Below, piece by piece: positions 1 through 8,344 of a stretch of DNA of 64,000 bases. The position numbers were made by a program, and so were the translations under genes. The notes under the pieces were generated by a model. The model searched no databases. It saw only the letters and a program-made list of their open reading frames with translations, and had not been told where the DNA came from. The stretch lies in contig NZ_CP107567.1 in the NCBI RefSeq assembly GCF_025854275.1, positions 2,604,001-2,668,000 of the forward strand, written 5' to 3'. Origin of the DNA: Streptomyces peucetius. GTDB lineage: Bacteria > Actinomycetota > Actinomycetes > Streptomycetales > Streptomycetaceae. Position 1 is the first letter of the stretch, and each line of letters starts with the position of its first letter.

Positions 1-933
1 GGCAGCAGGGCAACGCGTGCCCTGTACATGGTGATCTACACCTTCCACATGCCGGCCTTCATCATCATCTCCGGATACTTCTCCCGGAGTTACCGGGGCA
101 AGCCCCATCAGCTGAGAAGACTGCTCACCGGCATCGCTCTGCCGTACGTCGTCTTCGAGGTGGCCTACTCGCTGTTCGCCCGGTACGCCGATGATCCGTC
201 GAAGCCGATCAGCCTGCTCGACCCGTTCTATCTGACCTGGTTCCTGGCCGCGTTGTTCGTCTGGCGGCTGACCACGCCGCTGTGGCAGACCGTGCGGTGG
301 CCGATGTCCATCGCGCTCGCCATCTGTGTGCTGGCGTCGCTCACCCCGGACATCGGGGCGGACTTCAACCTCGCGCGGGTACTGCAGTTCCTGCCGTTCT
401 TCGTGCTGGGCCTGTGTCTGAAGCCGGAGCACTTCCAGATGCTGCGGCGGCGCGAAGTACGGCTGCTCGCCGTGCCCGTCATCGCCGGGGCGCTGCTCTT
501 CGCGTACTGGGCGGCGCCCCGCGTCAACCTGAGCTGGTTCTACCGCTCCCGCAGCGTGCAGGAGCGCGGCTGGCCGTGGTGGTCGGGGCTGGTCGTGGTC
601 CTCGTGCTCCTCGCGTGCGCGCTGGTGCTGAGCGCCGCGTTCCTCGCGCTGGTGCCGGCCCGCCGGGCCTGGTTCACGATGCTGGGCGCCGGGACCATCT
701 GCGGCTACCTGCTGCACGGCTTCGCCGTCAGGGCCGGTGACTACTCGGGCCTGTTCGAGAGTCAGGAGTGGCTCGGCGGTCCGGCGGGCCTGGTGGTGCT
801 GACACTGGCCACGGCCGGCATGGTGACCCTGATGTGTACGCCACCGGTGCGCCGTGCCCTGCGGTTCGTCACGGAGCCCGATATGAAGTGGGCGTTCCGC
901 CAGGACCCCGCCGAACGGGGCCCGCGCCGCTGA
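1..933 (+). CDS. Membrane acyltransferase (acyltransferase-3 / OpgC-like), 5' end outside window
   Basis: The reading frame is open from base 1, so the N-terminus lies outside the window; the first ATG at 28 is internal. About 310 residues are visible. They form a series of hydrophobic segments, roughly eight to nine, starting with a membrane helix that carries the HMPAFIIISGYF signature. This His-Met-Pro plus SGYF/SGFF pattern is typical of acyltransferase family 3 membrane proteins that O-acylate sugars or other small molecules. The visible C-terminal tail is short, polar and basic (ends in RGPRR) and is probably cytoplasmic. No partner gene is visible, so the substrate cannot be inferred. 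It converges on the HD-domain gene on the other strand. Family assignment is fairly safe; the specific activity is unknown. Confidence 0.8.
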   Translation, partial: GSRATRALYMVIYTFHMPAFIIISGYFSRSYRGKPHQLRRLLTGIALPYVVFEVAYSLFARYADDPSKPISLLDPFYLTWFLAALFVWRLTTPLWQTVRWPMSIALAICVLASLTPDIGADFNLARVLQFLPFFVLGLCLKPEHFQMLRRREVRLLAVPVIAGALLFAYWAAPRVNLSWFYRSRSVQERGWPWWSGLVVVLVLLACALVLSAAFLALVPARRAWFTMLGAGTICGYLLHGFAVRAGDYSGLFESQEWLGGPAGLVVLTLATAGMVTLMCTPPVRRALRFVTEPDMKWAFRQDPAERGPRR

Positions 934-1046
934 GCACCCGCCCGGACCCGCTCCGGCCGACGGTCGGGTCGGCGAGTCCGCTCCGGCCGGCGGCCGGGTC
1001 GGCAGGTCCGCTCCGGCCGGTGGTCTTACGGGCGCAGGAGCCCGCT

Positions 1047-1502
1047 CTAGTCGGCGGTCAGGCCCAGCAGTTCGCGGGTCCTGGCGTACTTGGCGGCCAG
1101 CCTGCCGCGCGTCGCCCCGTCGAGCAGGGCGAGGCGCGCGGGGTCGGCGTTGTGGGCCAGGTCGGCCTGCTTGACCAGCAGCGCGCCGGGCGTGTCCAGG
1201 ATGCGCCGCGTGTACGCCTCGAGGTCCTCGTCCTCCCCTTTGGTGAGGGCGAGGACCATGTCCTTCACGGACTGCGGCAGTGCGGCGCCTTCGAGCCACG
1301 CACGGCTGAGCACACCGTCCTCGACCGTGTCGTGCAGCCAGCCCGCGGCGATCTGCTCGTCGCTCCCGCCCCGGGCGCGCACGCCCTCGGCGACGGCCGC
1401 GATGTGCTCCGCGTACGGGCGGCCCGCCTTGTCCCGCTGCGCCGCGTGCGCCTCGCGGGCGATCGCCTCGACCTCGGCCAGGGTCAGCATCTGCTCCGGC
1501 AT
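1047..1502 (-). CDS. Small HD-domain phosphohydrolase-like protein
   Basis: A 151-residue protein that looks like a stand-alone HD domain of the RelA/SpoT hydrolase type. Visible metal-site elements are the early His in the REAH helix, HI near residue 33, the diagnostic HD pair in WLHDTVED around residue 57, and a later ADLAHNADPAR stretch resembling the LADRLHN signature of (p)ppGpp hydrolases. No synthetase, TGS or ACT domain is present, so it is far shorter than bifunctional Rel proteins. A small alarmone or nucleotide pyrophosphohydrolase is the most likely activity, but only the HD fold is really supported. It lies downstream of the phosphatase gene on the same strand, 41 bases away, and the two could be cotranscribed. 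Confidence 0.75.
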   Translation of the reverse strand: MPEQMLTLAEVEAIAREAHAAQRDKAGRPYAEHIAAVAEGVRARGGSDEQIAAGWLHDTVEDGVLSRAWLEGAALPQSVKDMVLALTKGEDEDLEAYTRRILDTPGALLVKQADLAHNADPARLALLDGATRGRLAAKYARTRELLGLTAD

Positions 1503-1543
1503 GGGACGACTCTACGCGTCCTGCGCGCTCGGTCGCGGCTGTC

Positions 1544-2689
1544 TCACACCTGGCGGCACAGCAGCAGCAGCGCGCGGTCGTCGTTGACGTCCTTGGCGAC
1601 CGCCTCGATCAGATGCCAGGCCGCGCCCTCGAACCCCGAGGCCACATAACGGTCGGCCTCGCCGGAGAGCCGGTCGATGCCCTCGCTGATGTCACGGCCG
1701 GACGCCTCGACCAGGCCGTCGGTGAAGAGCATCAGCACGTCGCCGGGGCGCAGGGAGCCCTTGACCGGGTCGAACTGTGCCTGGTCGTAGACGCCGAGGA
1801 GCGGGCCCTCCGCGCCCTTCTCCTCCCAGCGCCCGCTGCCCGCGTGAAGCTGGAGTGCGGGCAGATGCCCTGCGGAGAACAGCTCGTAGTCGCCCGAGTC
1901 GAGGTCGAGCACGAGATGGATGGACGTGGCGAAGCCCTCGTCCCAGTCCTGCCGCAGCAGATAGCCGTTGGCCGCGGGCAGGAAGCCGTGCGGCGGCAGC
2001 GAGCCCAGCAGCCCGCCGAACGCCCCGGACAGCAGCAGTGCCCGCGACGCCGCGTCCATCCCCTTGCCGGAGACGTCCGTGAGGACGACCTCCAGGGTGC
2101 GCCCGCCGTTGGTACGGGCGGCGACCGTGAAGTCGCCGGAGAAGGACTGGCCGCCGGCCGGGCGGAGCGCCATCTCCTGGTGCCAGCCCTGCGGCAGCCG
2201 GGGCAGGGCGCTCTGCACCCGGATGCGTTCACGCAGGTCGAAGAGCATGGTGCCGCCGCGCCGCCAGGGCACGCCGACCCTCGCCCTGAACTGGGCGATG
2301 AGCAGACCGAAGAGACCGCACGCCGCGACGACGAGGACCGTGCCGGGGGTGACTCTGGCAGGGCCCTCCAGATACGGGCCGAGGACGATGGACTCGACGA
2401 TCAGGGCAGCCGCGGCGGCCGCGTAGAGACCGAGCAGGCTCGCCGGCCGCAACAGCAGCCCGCCCGCCACGATCGGCAGGACCAGCGCCACCGGTGAGCA
2501 CCACACCGGCGCCGCGGTCGTCCCCAGGGTGATCGCGGGGACGGTCAGCAGCAGCCCGGCCAGGGCGAGCCGGTCGGATCCGTCGCCGCGAAAGTAGTCG
2601 ACGGCGGATCGGCGCAGCGTCGTGCGGGCCCGGTGCACGGCTTTGCGCGTCCGGGCCGTGAACGAGTCTGCTGCAGAGCCGTGGGCCAT
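1544..2689 (-). CDS. Membrane-anchored PP2C/SpoIIE-type Ser/Thr phosphatase
   Basis: A protein of 381 residues from the ATG at 2689, which gives MAHGSAADSF; an ATG further upstream at 2737 would add a proline- and arginine-rich stretch that looks untranslated. Residues about 45-150 hold four hydrophobic segments. The C-terminal half is a SpoIIE/RsbU-type PP2M phosphatase domain, with metal-binding patterns FSGDF, LTDVSGKGMDAA, FATSIHLVLDLDSG and the DVLMLFTDGLVEA block, closing with DDRALLLL. Relatives in Streptomyces dephosphorylate anti-anti-sigma factors, but no anti-sigma or STAS gene is adjacent. It is divergent from the Eis-like acetyltransferase with about 105 bases between the two starts. 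Confidence 0.85.
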   Translation of the reverse strand: MAHGSAADSFTARTRKAVHRARTTLRRSAVDYFRGDGSDRLALAGLLLTVPAITLGTTAAPVWCSPVALVLPIVAGGLLLRPASLLGLYAAAAAALIVESIVLGPYLEGPARVTPGTVLVVAACGLFGLLIAQFRARVGVPWRRGGTMLFDLRERIRVQSALPRLPQGWHQEMALRPAGGQSFSGDFTVAARTNGGRTLEVVLTDVSGKGMDAASRALLLSGAFGGLLGSLPPHGFLPAANGYLLRQDWDEGFATSIHLVLDLDSGDYELFSAGHLPALQLHAGSGRWEEKGAEGPLLGVYDQAQFDPVKGSLRPGDVLMLFTDGLVEASGRDISEGIDRLSGEADRYVASGFEGAAWHLIEAVAKDVNDDRALLLLCRQV

Positions 2690-2794
2690 TGCCGGGACCC
2701 TATCCACCCGCCGCCTCGGCGTGCAGGGGGACCCCACGACATTGTGTTCGAAAACGGCTCGCTAGGGGCCGTGAGCGGCTGGTAGGGATGGCAT

Positions 2795-4024
2795 ATGACG
2801 ACAGATCTGAGGGTGCTGCGGCAGTCCGAATGGGACCGGTGGTACGGAAGTCTGGAACGCGCCTTCGGTGGTGTCGCGGAGACCGGCCCGGAGCGCGAGC
2901 TGTGGGCGGCGCTGACGGAGACCGAGCGCTCGATCGGCGTCTGGGACGGCGACGACTGCGTCGGCACCGCGGGGGCGTTCACCTTCTCCGTGTCCGCGCC
3001 GGGCGGCACGTTCGTACCGGCGGCCGGAGTGACCATGGTCAGCGTCGCGGCCACCCACCGGCGGCGCGGAATCCTGACATCGATGATGCGCCGTCAGCTC
3101 GACGACGTCCGATCCTGGGGCGAGCCGCTCGCCGTGCTGACGGCCTCCGAGCCCGAGATCTACGGCCGGTTCGGCTACGGCATCGCCACCCACCAGTTGT
3201 CCGTCGCGATCGACTCCTCGCGGGTGCGCATCGCCGTGCCGCCGGGCGGCGAGAACGTCCGGCTGCGGTTCGTGCCGGTCGCCGAAGGCGCAGAGGCGTG
3301 CGAGGAGGTGTACCGGCGCACGATCGGGGCGCGGCCGGGGATGCTCGCGCGCCGGCCGGGCTGGGAGCGGCTGCCGCTGCTCGACCCTCCGAGCGAGCGA
3401 CAGGGCGGGTCCCCCATGCAGTGCGTGCTCGCCGAACGGGACGGGCAGGTCGTGGGCTACGCCCGCTTCCACAACAAACCCGACTGGACCGCGGCCGGTC
3501 CCGAAGGCTCGATCTCGGTACGCCACGTCGACGCGCTGGACCCGGTGGCGTACGCGGTGCTGTGGCGGTTCCTGTGCGAGATCGACCTGACGTCTGCCGT
3601 ACGGTCCCGCAACCGTCCGGTCGACGACCCGCTGCTGCACCTCGTCAGCGACATCCGCCGTTGCGAGGTGCGGGTACGGGACTCGCTGCACGTACGGCTG
3701 GTCGACGTGGGTGCGGCGCTGGAGGCCCGGCGGTACGCGGCGCCGGTGGACGTGGTGTTCGACGTCGACGACGCGTTCTGCCCCTGGAACACGGGGCGCT
3801 GGCGCCTGACCGGGGACGCGAAGGGCGCGACGTGCGTACGGACGCGCGACGCGGCGGAACTGGAACTGACGGTACGGGAGTTGGGGGCGGCGTACCTGGG
3901 AGGCGTGTCGCTGTCGTCCCTCGCCGGGGCGGGGCGGATACGGGAGTTGCGAACGGGGGCGCTGGGGGAGGCGTCGGTCGCGTTCGCGTCGGATGTGGCG
4001 CCGTGGTTGCCGCACGGGTTCTAG
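2795..4024 (+). CDS. Eis-family GNAT N-acetyltransferase
   Basis: A 409-residue protein of the Eis (enhanced intracellular survival) family, close to the usual 400-420 residues. The N-terminal GNAT domain shows the acetyl-CoA loop THRRRGILTSMM, and IYGRFGYG carries the tyrosine that acts as general acid in Eis. A second degenerate GNAT region and a C-terminal SCP2-like region follow. The protein ends in Phe; the C-terminal carboxylate of the terminal Phe is catalytic in Mycobacterium Eis, so this end is meaningful. Family members multi-acetylate aminoglycosides and other polyamines, and the natural substrate in Streptomyces is unknown. The ATG at 2795 follows a GGTAGGGATGGC purine-rich stretch. 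Confidence 0.85.
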   Translation: MTTDLRVLRQSEWDRWYGSLERAFGGVAETGPERELWAALTETERSIGVWDGDDCVGTAGAFTFSVSAPGGTFVPAAGVTMVSVAATHRRRGILTSMMRRQLDDVRSWGEPLAVLTASEPEIYGRFGYGIATHQLSVAIDSSRVRIAVPPGGENVRLRFVPVAEGAEACEEVYRRTIGARPGMLARRPGWERLPLLDPPSERQGGSPMQCVLAERDGQVVGYARFHNKPDWTAAGPEGSISVRHVDALDPVAYAVLWRFLCEIDLTSAVRSRNRPVDDPLLHLVSDIRRCEVRVRDSLHVRLVDVGAALEARRYAAPVDVVFDVDDAFCPWNTGRWRLTGDAKGATCVRTRDAAELELTVRELGAAYLGGVSLSSLAGAGRIRELRTGALGEASVAFASDVAPWLPHGF

Positions 4025-4083
4025 CGGAGGGGGTGGTTGGGGGGCTGCGGGTGCGTGGCGCCTGCGGCGGGCCGTTCCCACAC

Positions 4084-4215
4084 CCGCCCCTTCCCGAAAC
4101 CGGGGCTCCGCCCCGGGCCCCGTACCGCGCTCCGCGCGGTGGCCTCAATCGCCGGCCGGGCTGGATATGCCGCTGCGCGGCACACCGGCCCCGACGGCAC
4201 CTCCAGCCCCGACAA
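4084..4215. repeat. GC-rich palindromic intergenic element, copy 1
   Basis: This sits in the gap between the Eis-like gene and the glycosylase. It begins CCCGCCCCTTCCCGAAACC, continues with the self-complementary GGGGCTCCGCCCC, a GCGCTCCGCGC hairpin and CCTCAATCGCCGGCCGGG, and ends around CCAGCCCCGACAAGA. The same modules recur in the same order at 12451-12680, and the left end recurs at 37791 and, inverted, at 23698. It carries no reading frame and probably folds into several hairpins. It may also serve as a transcription barrier between the converging genes. Confidence 0.75.
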
Positions 4216-4226
4216 GAGGGCAAGTG

Positions 4227-5042
4227 TCAGGCGGTGGAGGGCTGGCAGGTCGGGCACCAGAAGAGGTTGCGCGCGGCAAGCGCCACCGTGCGGATCTCGG
4301 CGTCGCAGACGTGGCAGGGCAGGTTCGCCCGGCGGTAGACGTAGACCTCGCCGCCGTGGTCGTCGACGCGCGGCGGGCGGCCCATCGCCTCCGGCATGTG
4401 CTCCGGGCGGACGGTGTCGATGCGGTTGTTGCGCACGCCCTCGCGCATCAGACCGGCCAAGTCGTCCCAGATCGCGTCCCATTGGCGCCGCGTGAGGTCC
4501 CGGCCGGTCCGGTACGGGTCGATGCCGTGCCGGAAGAGGACCTCGGCGCGGTAGACGTTGCCGACGCCCGCGATGATCTTCTGGTCCATCAGCAGCGCGG
4601 CGATCGTCGTGCGGGAACGGGAGATCCTCGCCCAGGCCCGGTCCGGGTCGTCGGACGGTCTGAGCGGGTCGGGGCCGAGCCGGTCGTGTATCGCCTGCTT
4701 CTCGGCGTCGGTGAGCAGCGCGCAGGCCGTGGGGCCGCGCAGGTCGACGTAGGACGACGCGTCGGCCAGGCGCAGCCGCACCGTGTCGGTGGGCGGCGGC
4801 GCCGGCGCGTCACCGAAGTCGACCTTGCCGAACAGGCCGAGGTGGATGTGGACCCAGCCGAGCGGCCCGAACCCGAGGAAGAGGTGCTTGCCGTGCGCTT
4901 CGGCGTGCTCGAGCACCTGGCCGTCGATCAGCGCCGCGCTGTCGGAGAACTTTCCCTGCGGGCTCGTCGCACGCACGGACCGGCCGCCGAACCTCTCGAA
5001 GTGGTCGGCGGCCAGTCGGTGGATCGTGTGCCCCTCGGGCAT
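4227..5042 (-). CDS. Fpg/Nei-family DNA glycosylase (endonuclease VIII, Nei2 type)
   Basis: A base-excision repair enzyme of 271 residues. The N-terminus MPEGHTIHR provides the Pro2 nucleophile (after Met removal) and Glu3. GHTIH rather than LPEVE marks a Nei2-like rather than MutM protein. The H2TH region (IAGVGNVYRAEVLF) and a C-terminal zinc finger of CxxC...CxxC type (CHVC ... CPTC) are both intact. The start codon overlaps the rpiB stop as TGATG, so the two genes are translationally coupled. The family removes oxidised pyrimidines and nicks abasic sites. The linkage to pentose-phosphate isomerase is conserved in many Streptomyces, to my recollection, and has no obvious functional logic. 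Confidence 0.9.
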   Translation of the reverse strand: MPEGHTIHRLAADHFERFGGRSVRATSPQGKFSDSAALIDGQVLEHAEAHGKHLFLGFGPLGWVHIHLGLFGKVDFGDAPAPPPTDTVRLRLADASSYVDLRGPTACALLTDAEKQAIHDRLGPDPLRPSDDPDRAWARISRSRTTIAALLMDQKIIAGVGNVYRAEVLFRHGIDPYRTGRDLTRRQWDAIWDDLAGLMREGVRNNRIDTVRPEHMPEAMGRPPRVDDHGGEVYVYRRANLPCHVCDAEIRTVALAARNLFWCPTCQPSTA

Positions 5043-5530
5043 CAGCCCTGCTGCGGGTGGTGCGCGGGGATCGGGGGGAGCTCGCCGGTGGTCTCGTACG
5101 CGGAGAGCATGTCGATGCGGCGGGTGTGACGCTCTTCACCGGAGTACGGCGTGTTCAGGAAGATCTCGACGAACTTCGTCGACTCCTCCAGGGAGTGCAT
5201 CCGGCCGCCGATCGCCACGACGTTGGCGTTGTTGTGCTCGCGGCCGAGGGCCGCGGTCTGCTCGCTCCAGGCGAGCGCCGCCCGTACGCCCTTGACCTTG
5301 TTGGCGGCGATCTGCTCGCCGTTGCCGGAGCCGCCGATCACGATGCCGAGGCTGCTCTCGTCCGCGGCCGTCCGCTCGGCGGCACGCAGGCAGAACGGCG
5401 GGTAGTCGTCCTGGGCGTCGTAGATGTGGGGACCGCAGTCCACGGGCTCGTGGCCATGGGCCTTGAGCCACTCGACGAGGTGGTTCTTGAGTTCGAAGCC
5501 GGCATGGTCGGAGCCGAGGTACACGCGCAT
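5042..5530 (-). CDS. rpiB: Ribose-5-phosphate isomerase B
   Basis: A protein of 162 residues (ATG at 5530, giving MRVYLGSDHAGFEL); an upstream ATG at 5656 in frame would add 42 unlike residues and is rejected. It interconverts ribose 5-phosphate and ribulose 5-phosphate in the pentose phosphate pathway. SDHAGFELK, DDYPPFC, GGSGNGEQIAANK and EHNNANVVAIGGR are all present. The active-site Ser and Glu of GGSGNGE match the actinobacterial RpiB type, which uses Glu rather than the Cys base of E. coli RpiB. Length is normal for the family. It is first in a two-gene unit with the Nei-type glycosylase. Confidence 0.93.
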   Translation of the reverse strand: MRVYLGSDHAGFELKNHLVEWLKAHGHEPVDCGPHIYDAQDDYPPFCLRAAERTAADESSLGIVIGGSGNGEQIAANKVKGVRAALAWSEQTAALGREHNNANVVAIGGRMHSLEESTKFVEIFLNTPYSGEERHTRRIDMLSAYETTGELPPIPAHHPQQG

Positions 5531-5671
5531 GGTCCGAGTGTGGCATGCGGGACGGGGACGGTCCGGCGCGGGGCCGCGTGAAACCGCCGCAGGGGTGACG
5601 GCCATGAGCGTCGGCCCGGTGCCGGTGACGCGGCTGTCCCGGCGAGCCTCTTCCACGATGGGAGCCGGGTG

Positions 5672-6256
5672 TCAGCCGCGGCGGCCGAGGAGCTTCCAGG
5701 CGGTGGGCAGCGCGCCCATCGCCAGGGCGGCCTTCAGCGCGTCACCGATCAGGAACGGCACCAGGCCCGCTGCGACCGCCTGGCCGAGGGACATGCCGGT
5801 GGCCAGCGCCAGGTAGGGCACGCCGACCGCGTAGATGATCGCGGAGCCGGCCGCCATCGTGCCCGCCATGCGCAGCACCGAACGGTCGCCGCCGCGGCGG
5901 GCGAGGTGGCCGACGACGGTCGCGGCGAGCAGCATCCCGAGGATGTAGCCGAAGGACGGCATCGCATAGCCGGAGGCGCCCTGGGCGAACCACGGCATCC
6001 CGGCCATGCCGGCAACCGCGTAGAGGACGAGGGACAGCATGCCCCGGCGGGCGCCGAGCGCGGTGCCCACGAGGAGGGCTGCGAACGTCTGGCCGGAGAC
6101 GGGCACCGGGGAGCCCGGGACCGGGACGGCGATCTGTGCCGCGATGCCCGTGAGGGCGGCGCCGCCGACGACCAGGGTGATGTCCCGTACGCGGGAAGCG
6201 GGCAGCAGGTCGGCGAGGACGAGCCCCGGTCGGACGGGGGCGGCAGCAGTGCTCAT
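5672..6256 (-). CDS. bioY: Biotin transporter BioY (ECF S-component)
   Basis: A 194-residue, very hydrophobic protein with about six membrane segments. It has BioY hallmarks: the VPVSGQTFAALLVG stretch after helix 1, ALGARRGMLSLVLYAVAG, and GMPWFAQGASGYAMPSFGYILG. BioY binds biotin with high affinity as the substrate-specific unit of an energy-coupling-factor transporter. No bioM/bioN (ATPase/T-component) genes are adjacent, so it either works alone or shares an ECF module encoded elsewhere. The gene stands alone on the minus strand with a long upstream gap, and no certain operator was found. Confidence 0.9.
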   Translation of the reverse strand: MSTAAAPVRPGLVLADLLPASRVRDITLVVGGAALTGIAAQIAVPVPGSPVPVSGQTFAALLVGTALGARRGMLSLVLYAVAGMAGMPWFAQGASGYAMPSFGYILGMLLAATVVGHLARRGGDRSVLRMAGTMAAGSAIIYAVGVPYLALATGMSLGQAVAAGLVPFLIGDALKAALAMGALPTAWKLLGRRG

Positions 6257-6727
6257 CGGGACTCCGCGTGGTGAGGGCAGTTCGGGACAGGCCGACCGTA
6301 GCCCACAGGAATCGCTCGATCACGAGCAGCCGCCCACAAAGCCGTGGTTGACCGCTTGGTGGGGTTCACACAAAGAAGCTCGGCCATGCATGTGATGACG
6401 TGACGCTCGTCACTGAGGTCCGGAGGCACGGGGGGCGTTTTGCGCAGGTGGCGCGGACTCGGCAAGACTGTAGGGACTCCATAACTCGCACCGAGTGAGC
6501 CAAGAGCAACGCACGGCCTGCGGCCGGGCGGCGCGACCGCAGGTGTCCGGCCGGTTGCGGTCGCGGGAGAGGTGCGTGACCTGCGTCACCGGAACGTGGA
6601 GTTCCTGTGCGCGGACCTTGACCATGTGTGAGCATCGTGCCCGTATAGCGGACATCAGTTCCTTGTGAGCGGTGCTCATGACCAGACTGGGCCGCTCCCC
6701 CGTCTCAGCTATGAACAGGGCACGCCC
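6257..6727. other. 471-base divergent intergenic region, no gene seen
   Basis: This is the gap between bioY (minus) and the amino-acid permease (plus). No open frame on either strand has convincing codon bias and a ribosome site. It includes a run with CTGTAGGGACTCC around 6465-6485 and a TTGACC at 6618 with TATAGC 20 bases later, which is too wide a spacer for a confident promoter. The permease may therefore have a long 5' leader. No known riboswitch was recognised. Confidence 0.4.
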
Positions 6728-8143
6728 ATGTCTCGGACCACCGCGCCCGCGCAGGTCGACCAGAAGGCCGACGCCACGGCGGACGTCGCGCTCACGCACG
6801 GCCTCAAACAACGCCATCTGTCGATGATCGCCCTCGGCGGTGTCATCGGCGCGGGGCTCTTCGTCGGTTCCGGGGCCGGAATCGCCGCGGCCGGACCGTC
6901 GATCGTCGTGGCCTATTCGCTCTCCGGTCTGCTCGTCATGCTGGTGATGCGCATGCTGGGCGAGATGTCGGCCGCGAACCCCGCCTCCGGCTCCTTCTCG
7001 GTGCACGCCGAGCGCGCGATCGGACCGTGGGCGGGATTCACCGCCGGCTGGGCGTTCTGGTTCCTGCTGTGCGTGGCCGTCGGCCTGGAGGCGATCGGCG
7101 CCGCCGGCATCATGACGGACTGGTTCCCGGGCACGCCCGAATGGGCCTGGGTGGCGCTGTTCATGGTGGTGTTCTGCGGCACCAACCTGGCGGCGGTGAA
7201 GAACTTCGGCGAGTTCGAGTTCTGGTTCGCCGCACTCAAGGTCGGCGCGATCGTGCTCTTCCTCGGCATCGGTGTGCTCGCCATCGTCGGCGTCCTGCCG
7301 GATGCCCAGGCCCCGGGCACCGCCAATCTCACCGGCGACGGCGGCTTCATGCCCAACGGCACCGAAGGTCTGATCGTGGGCCTGCTCGCCTCCGTCTTCG
7401 CCTACGGCGGCCTGGAGACGGTCACCATCGCCGCCGCCGAGTCCGAGCACCCGGTGCAGGGCGTCGCGAAGGCCGTGCGCACCGCGATGTGGCGGATCGC
7501 CGTGTTCTACATCGGTTCCATGGCAGTCATCGTCACGCTGGTGCCGTGGCACGACGAGGCGGTCGTGGACAAGGGCCCGTACGTCGCGACCCTGGACCAC
7601 CTGGGCATCCCCGCCGCGGGCCAGATCATGAACGTCGTCGTGCTGGTCGCCCTGCTGTCGGCGATGAACGCCAACATCTACGGCGCGTCCCGGATGGCCT
7701 GCTCGCTGGTCGCCCGCGAGCAGGGCCCGAAGGTGCTGGGCCGGATCTTCGGCGGCGTGCCGCGCGTCGCCGTCACCGTCTCCTCGGCCTTCGGCTTCCT
7801 GTGCGTGCTGCTGTCCTACTGGCGGCCGAACGACGTCTTCATGTGGCTGCTGAACACGATCGGCGCGATCATCCTGGTCGTCTGGTTCTTCATCGCCGTC
7901 TCCCAGTTGATCCTGCGACGCCGCACCGAGCGTGAGGCCCCCGAGAAGCTGGTCGTGAAGATGTGGCTGTTCCCGGCCCTGACCTGGATGTCACTGGTGG
8001 GCATGGCGGCCGTGTTCGTGCTGATGGCCCGTGAGGAGGGCACCCGGGTCCAGCTGCTGTGGACGGGCGGGCTGACGGTGATCCTGGCGGCGGTCGGCTA
8101 TGTGATCCAGCGGGTGCGCGGCTCCCGCGCCCCCATCGACTGA
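6728..8143 (+). CDS. Amino acid permease (APC superfamily, AAT/GabP-like)
   Basis: A proton-coupled amino-acid importer of 471 residues from the ATG at 6728 (MSRTTAPAQ); a start 21 codons upstream is possible but has no better ribosome site. There are twelve membrane segments. The AAT-family signature HLSMIALGGVIGAGLFVGSG lies in helix 1, and EMSAANPASGSF and the EFWFAALKV segment follow. The family covers transporters of GABA, aromatic and basic amino acids; the substrate cannot be fixed from sequence alone. The gene is single and ends in a strong hairpin terminator just after the stop. Confidence 0.85.
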   Translation: MSRTTAPAQVDQKADATADVALTHGLKQRHLSMIALGGVIGAGLFVGSGAGIAAAGPSIVVAYSLSGLLVMLVMRMLGEMSAANPASGSFSVHAERAIGPWAGFTAGWAFWFLLCVAVGLEAIGAAGIMTDWFPGTPEWAWVALFMVVFCGTNLAAVKNFGEFEFWFAALKVGAIVLFLGIGVLAIVGVLPDAQAPGTANLTGDGGFMPNGTEGLIVGLLASVFAYGGLETVTIAAAESEHPVQGVAKAVRTAMWRIAVFYIGSMAVIVTLVPWHDEAVVDKGPYVATLDHLGIPAAGQIMNVVVLVALLSAMNANIYGASRMACSLVAREQGPKVLGRIFGGVPRVAVTVSSAFGFLCVLLSYWRPNDVFMWLLNTIGAIILVVWFFIAVSQLILRRRTEREAPEKLVVKMWLFPALTWMSLVGMAAVFVLMAREEGTRVQLLWTGGLTVILAAVGYVIQRVRGSRAPID

Positions 8144-8160
8144 CCTGCACCGTACGACGC

Positions 8161-8199
8161 CAGAGGGACCCCCGGCCGGGAGGGCCGGGGGTCCCTCTG
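8161..8199 (+). terminator. Strong hairpin terminator after the permease
   Basis: A perfect 17-base stem (CAGAGGGACCCCCGGCC at 8161-8177 pairing with 8183-8199) with a 5-base loop begins 18 bases after the permease stop. No long T tract follows, as is common in Streptomyces. Confidence 0.85.
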
Positions 8200-8277
8200 T
8201 CATGGGGTGCGACCGCCGTCGCCACCTCGCGGACCGGACATCGGCCGTGACCCGGACCTGATCAACTTCCCACTCTC

Positions 8278-8305
8278 TTGCTGGTAGCATGTAGTTGCAT
8301 AGAAT
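8278..8305 (+). promoter_or_regulatory. sodF promoter (-35 TTGCTG, -10 TAGAAT)
   Basis: TTGCTG (8278-8283) is followed after 16 bases by TAGAAT (8300-8305), a good vegetative sigma pair in an AT-rich island. Transcription would start near 8312. GGAGGG at 8328-8333 serves as ribosome site for the sodF ATG at 8345. Confidence 0.7.
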
Positions 8306-8311
8306 GTGCAA
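8295..8311 (+). promoter_or_regulatory. Nur box (nickel-responsive Fur-family operator) over the sodF -10
   Basis: TTGCAT-N5-GTGCAA at 8295-8311 matches the known Nur operator form TTGCaa-N5-ttGCAA of Streptomyces. It covers the -10 hexamer and ends where transcription should start, an ideal place for repression. In S. coelicolor, nickel-bound Nur represses the Fe-SOD gene sodF so that the nickel enzyme SodN takes over. The site is seen in the sequence; its action here is inferred from that system. Confidence 0.8.
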
Positions 8312-8344
8312 TAAGTCGTTGGCAGTCGGAGGGACCATCGGACC

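Noticed and set aside
6618..6649. TTGACC and TATAGC as the permease promoter
   Set aside because: The 20-base spacer is too long for a normal promoter, so it was not called.
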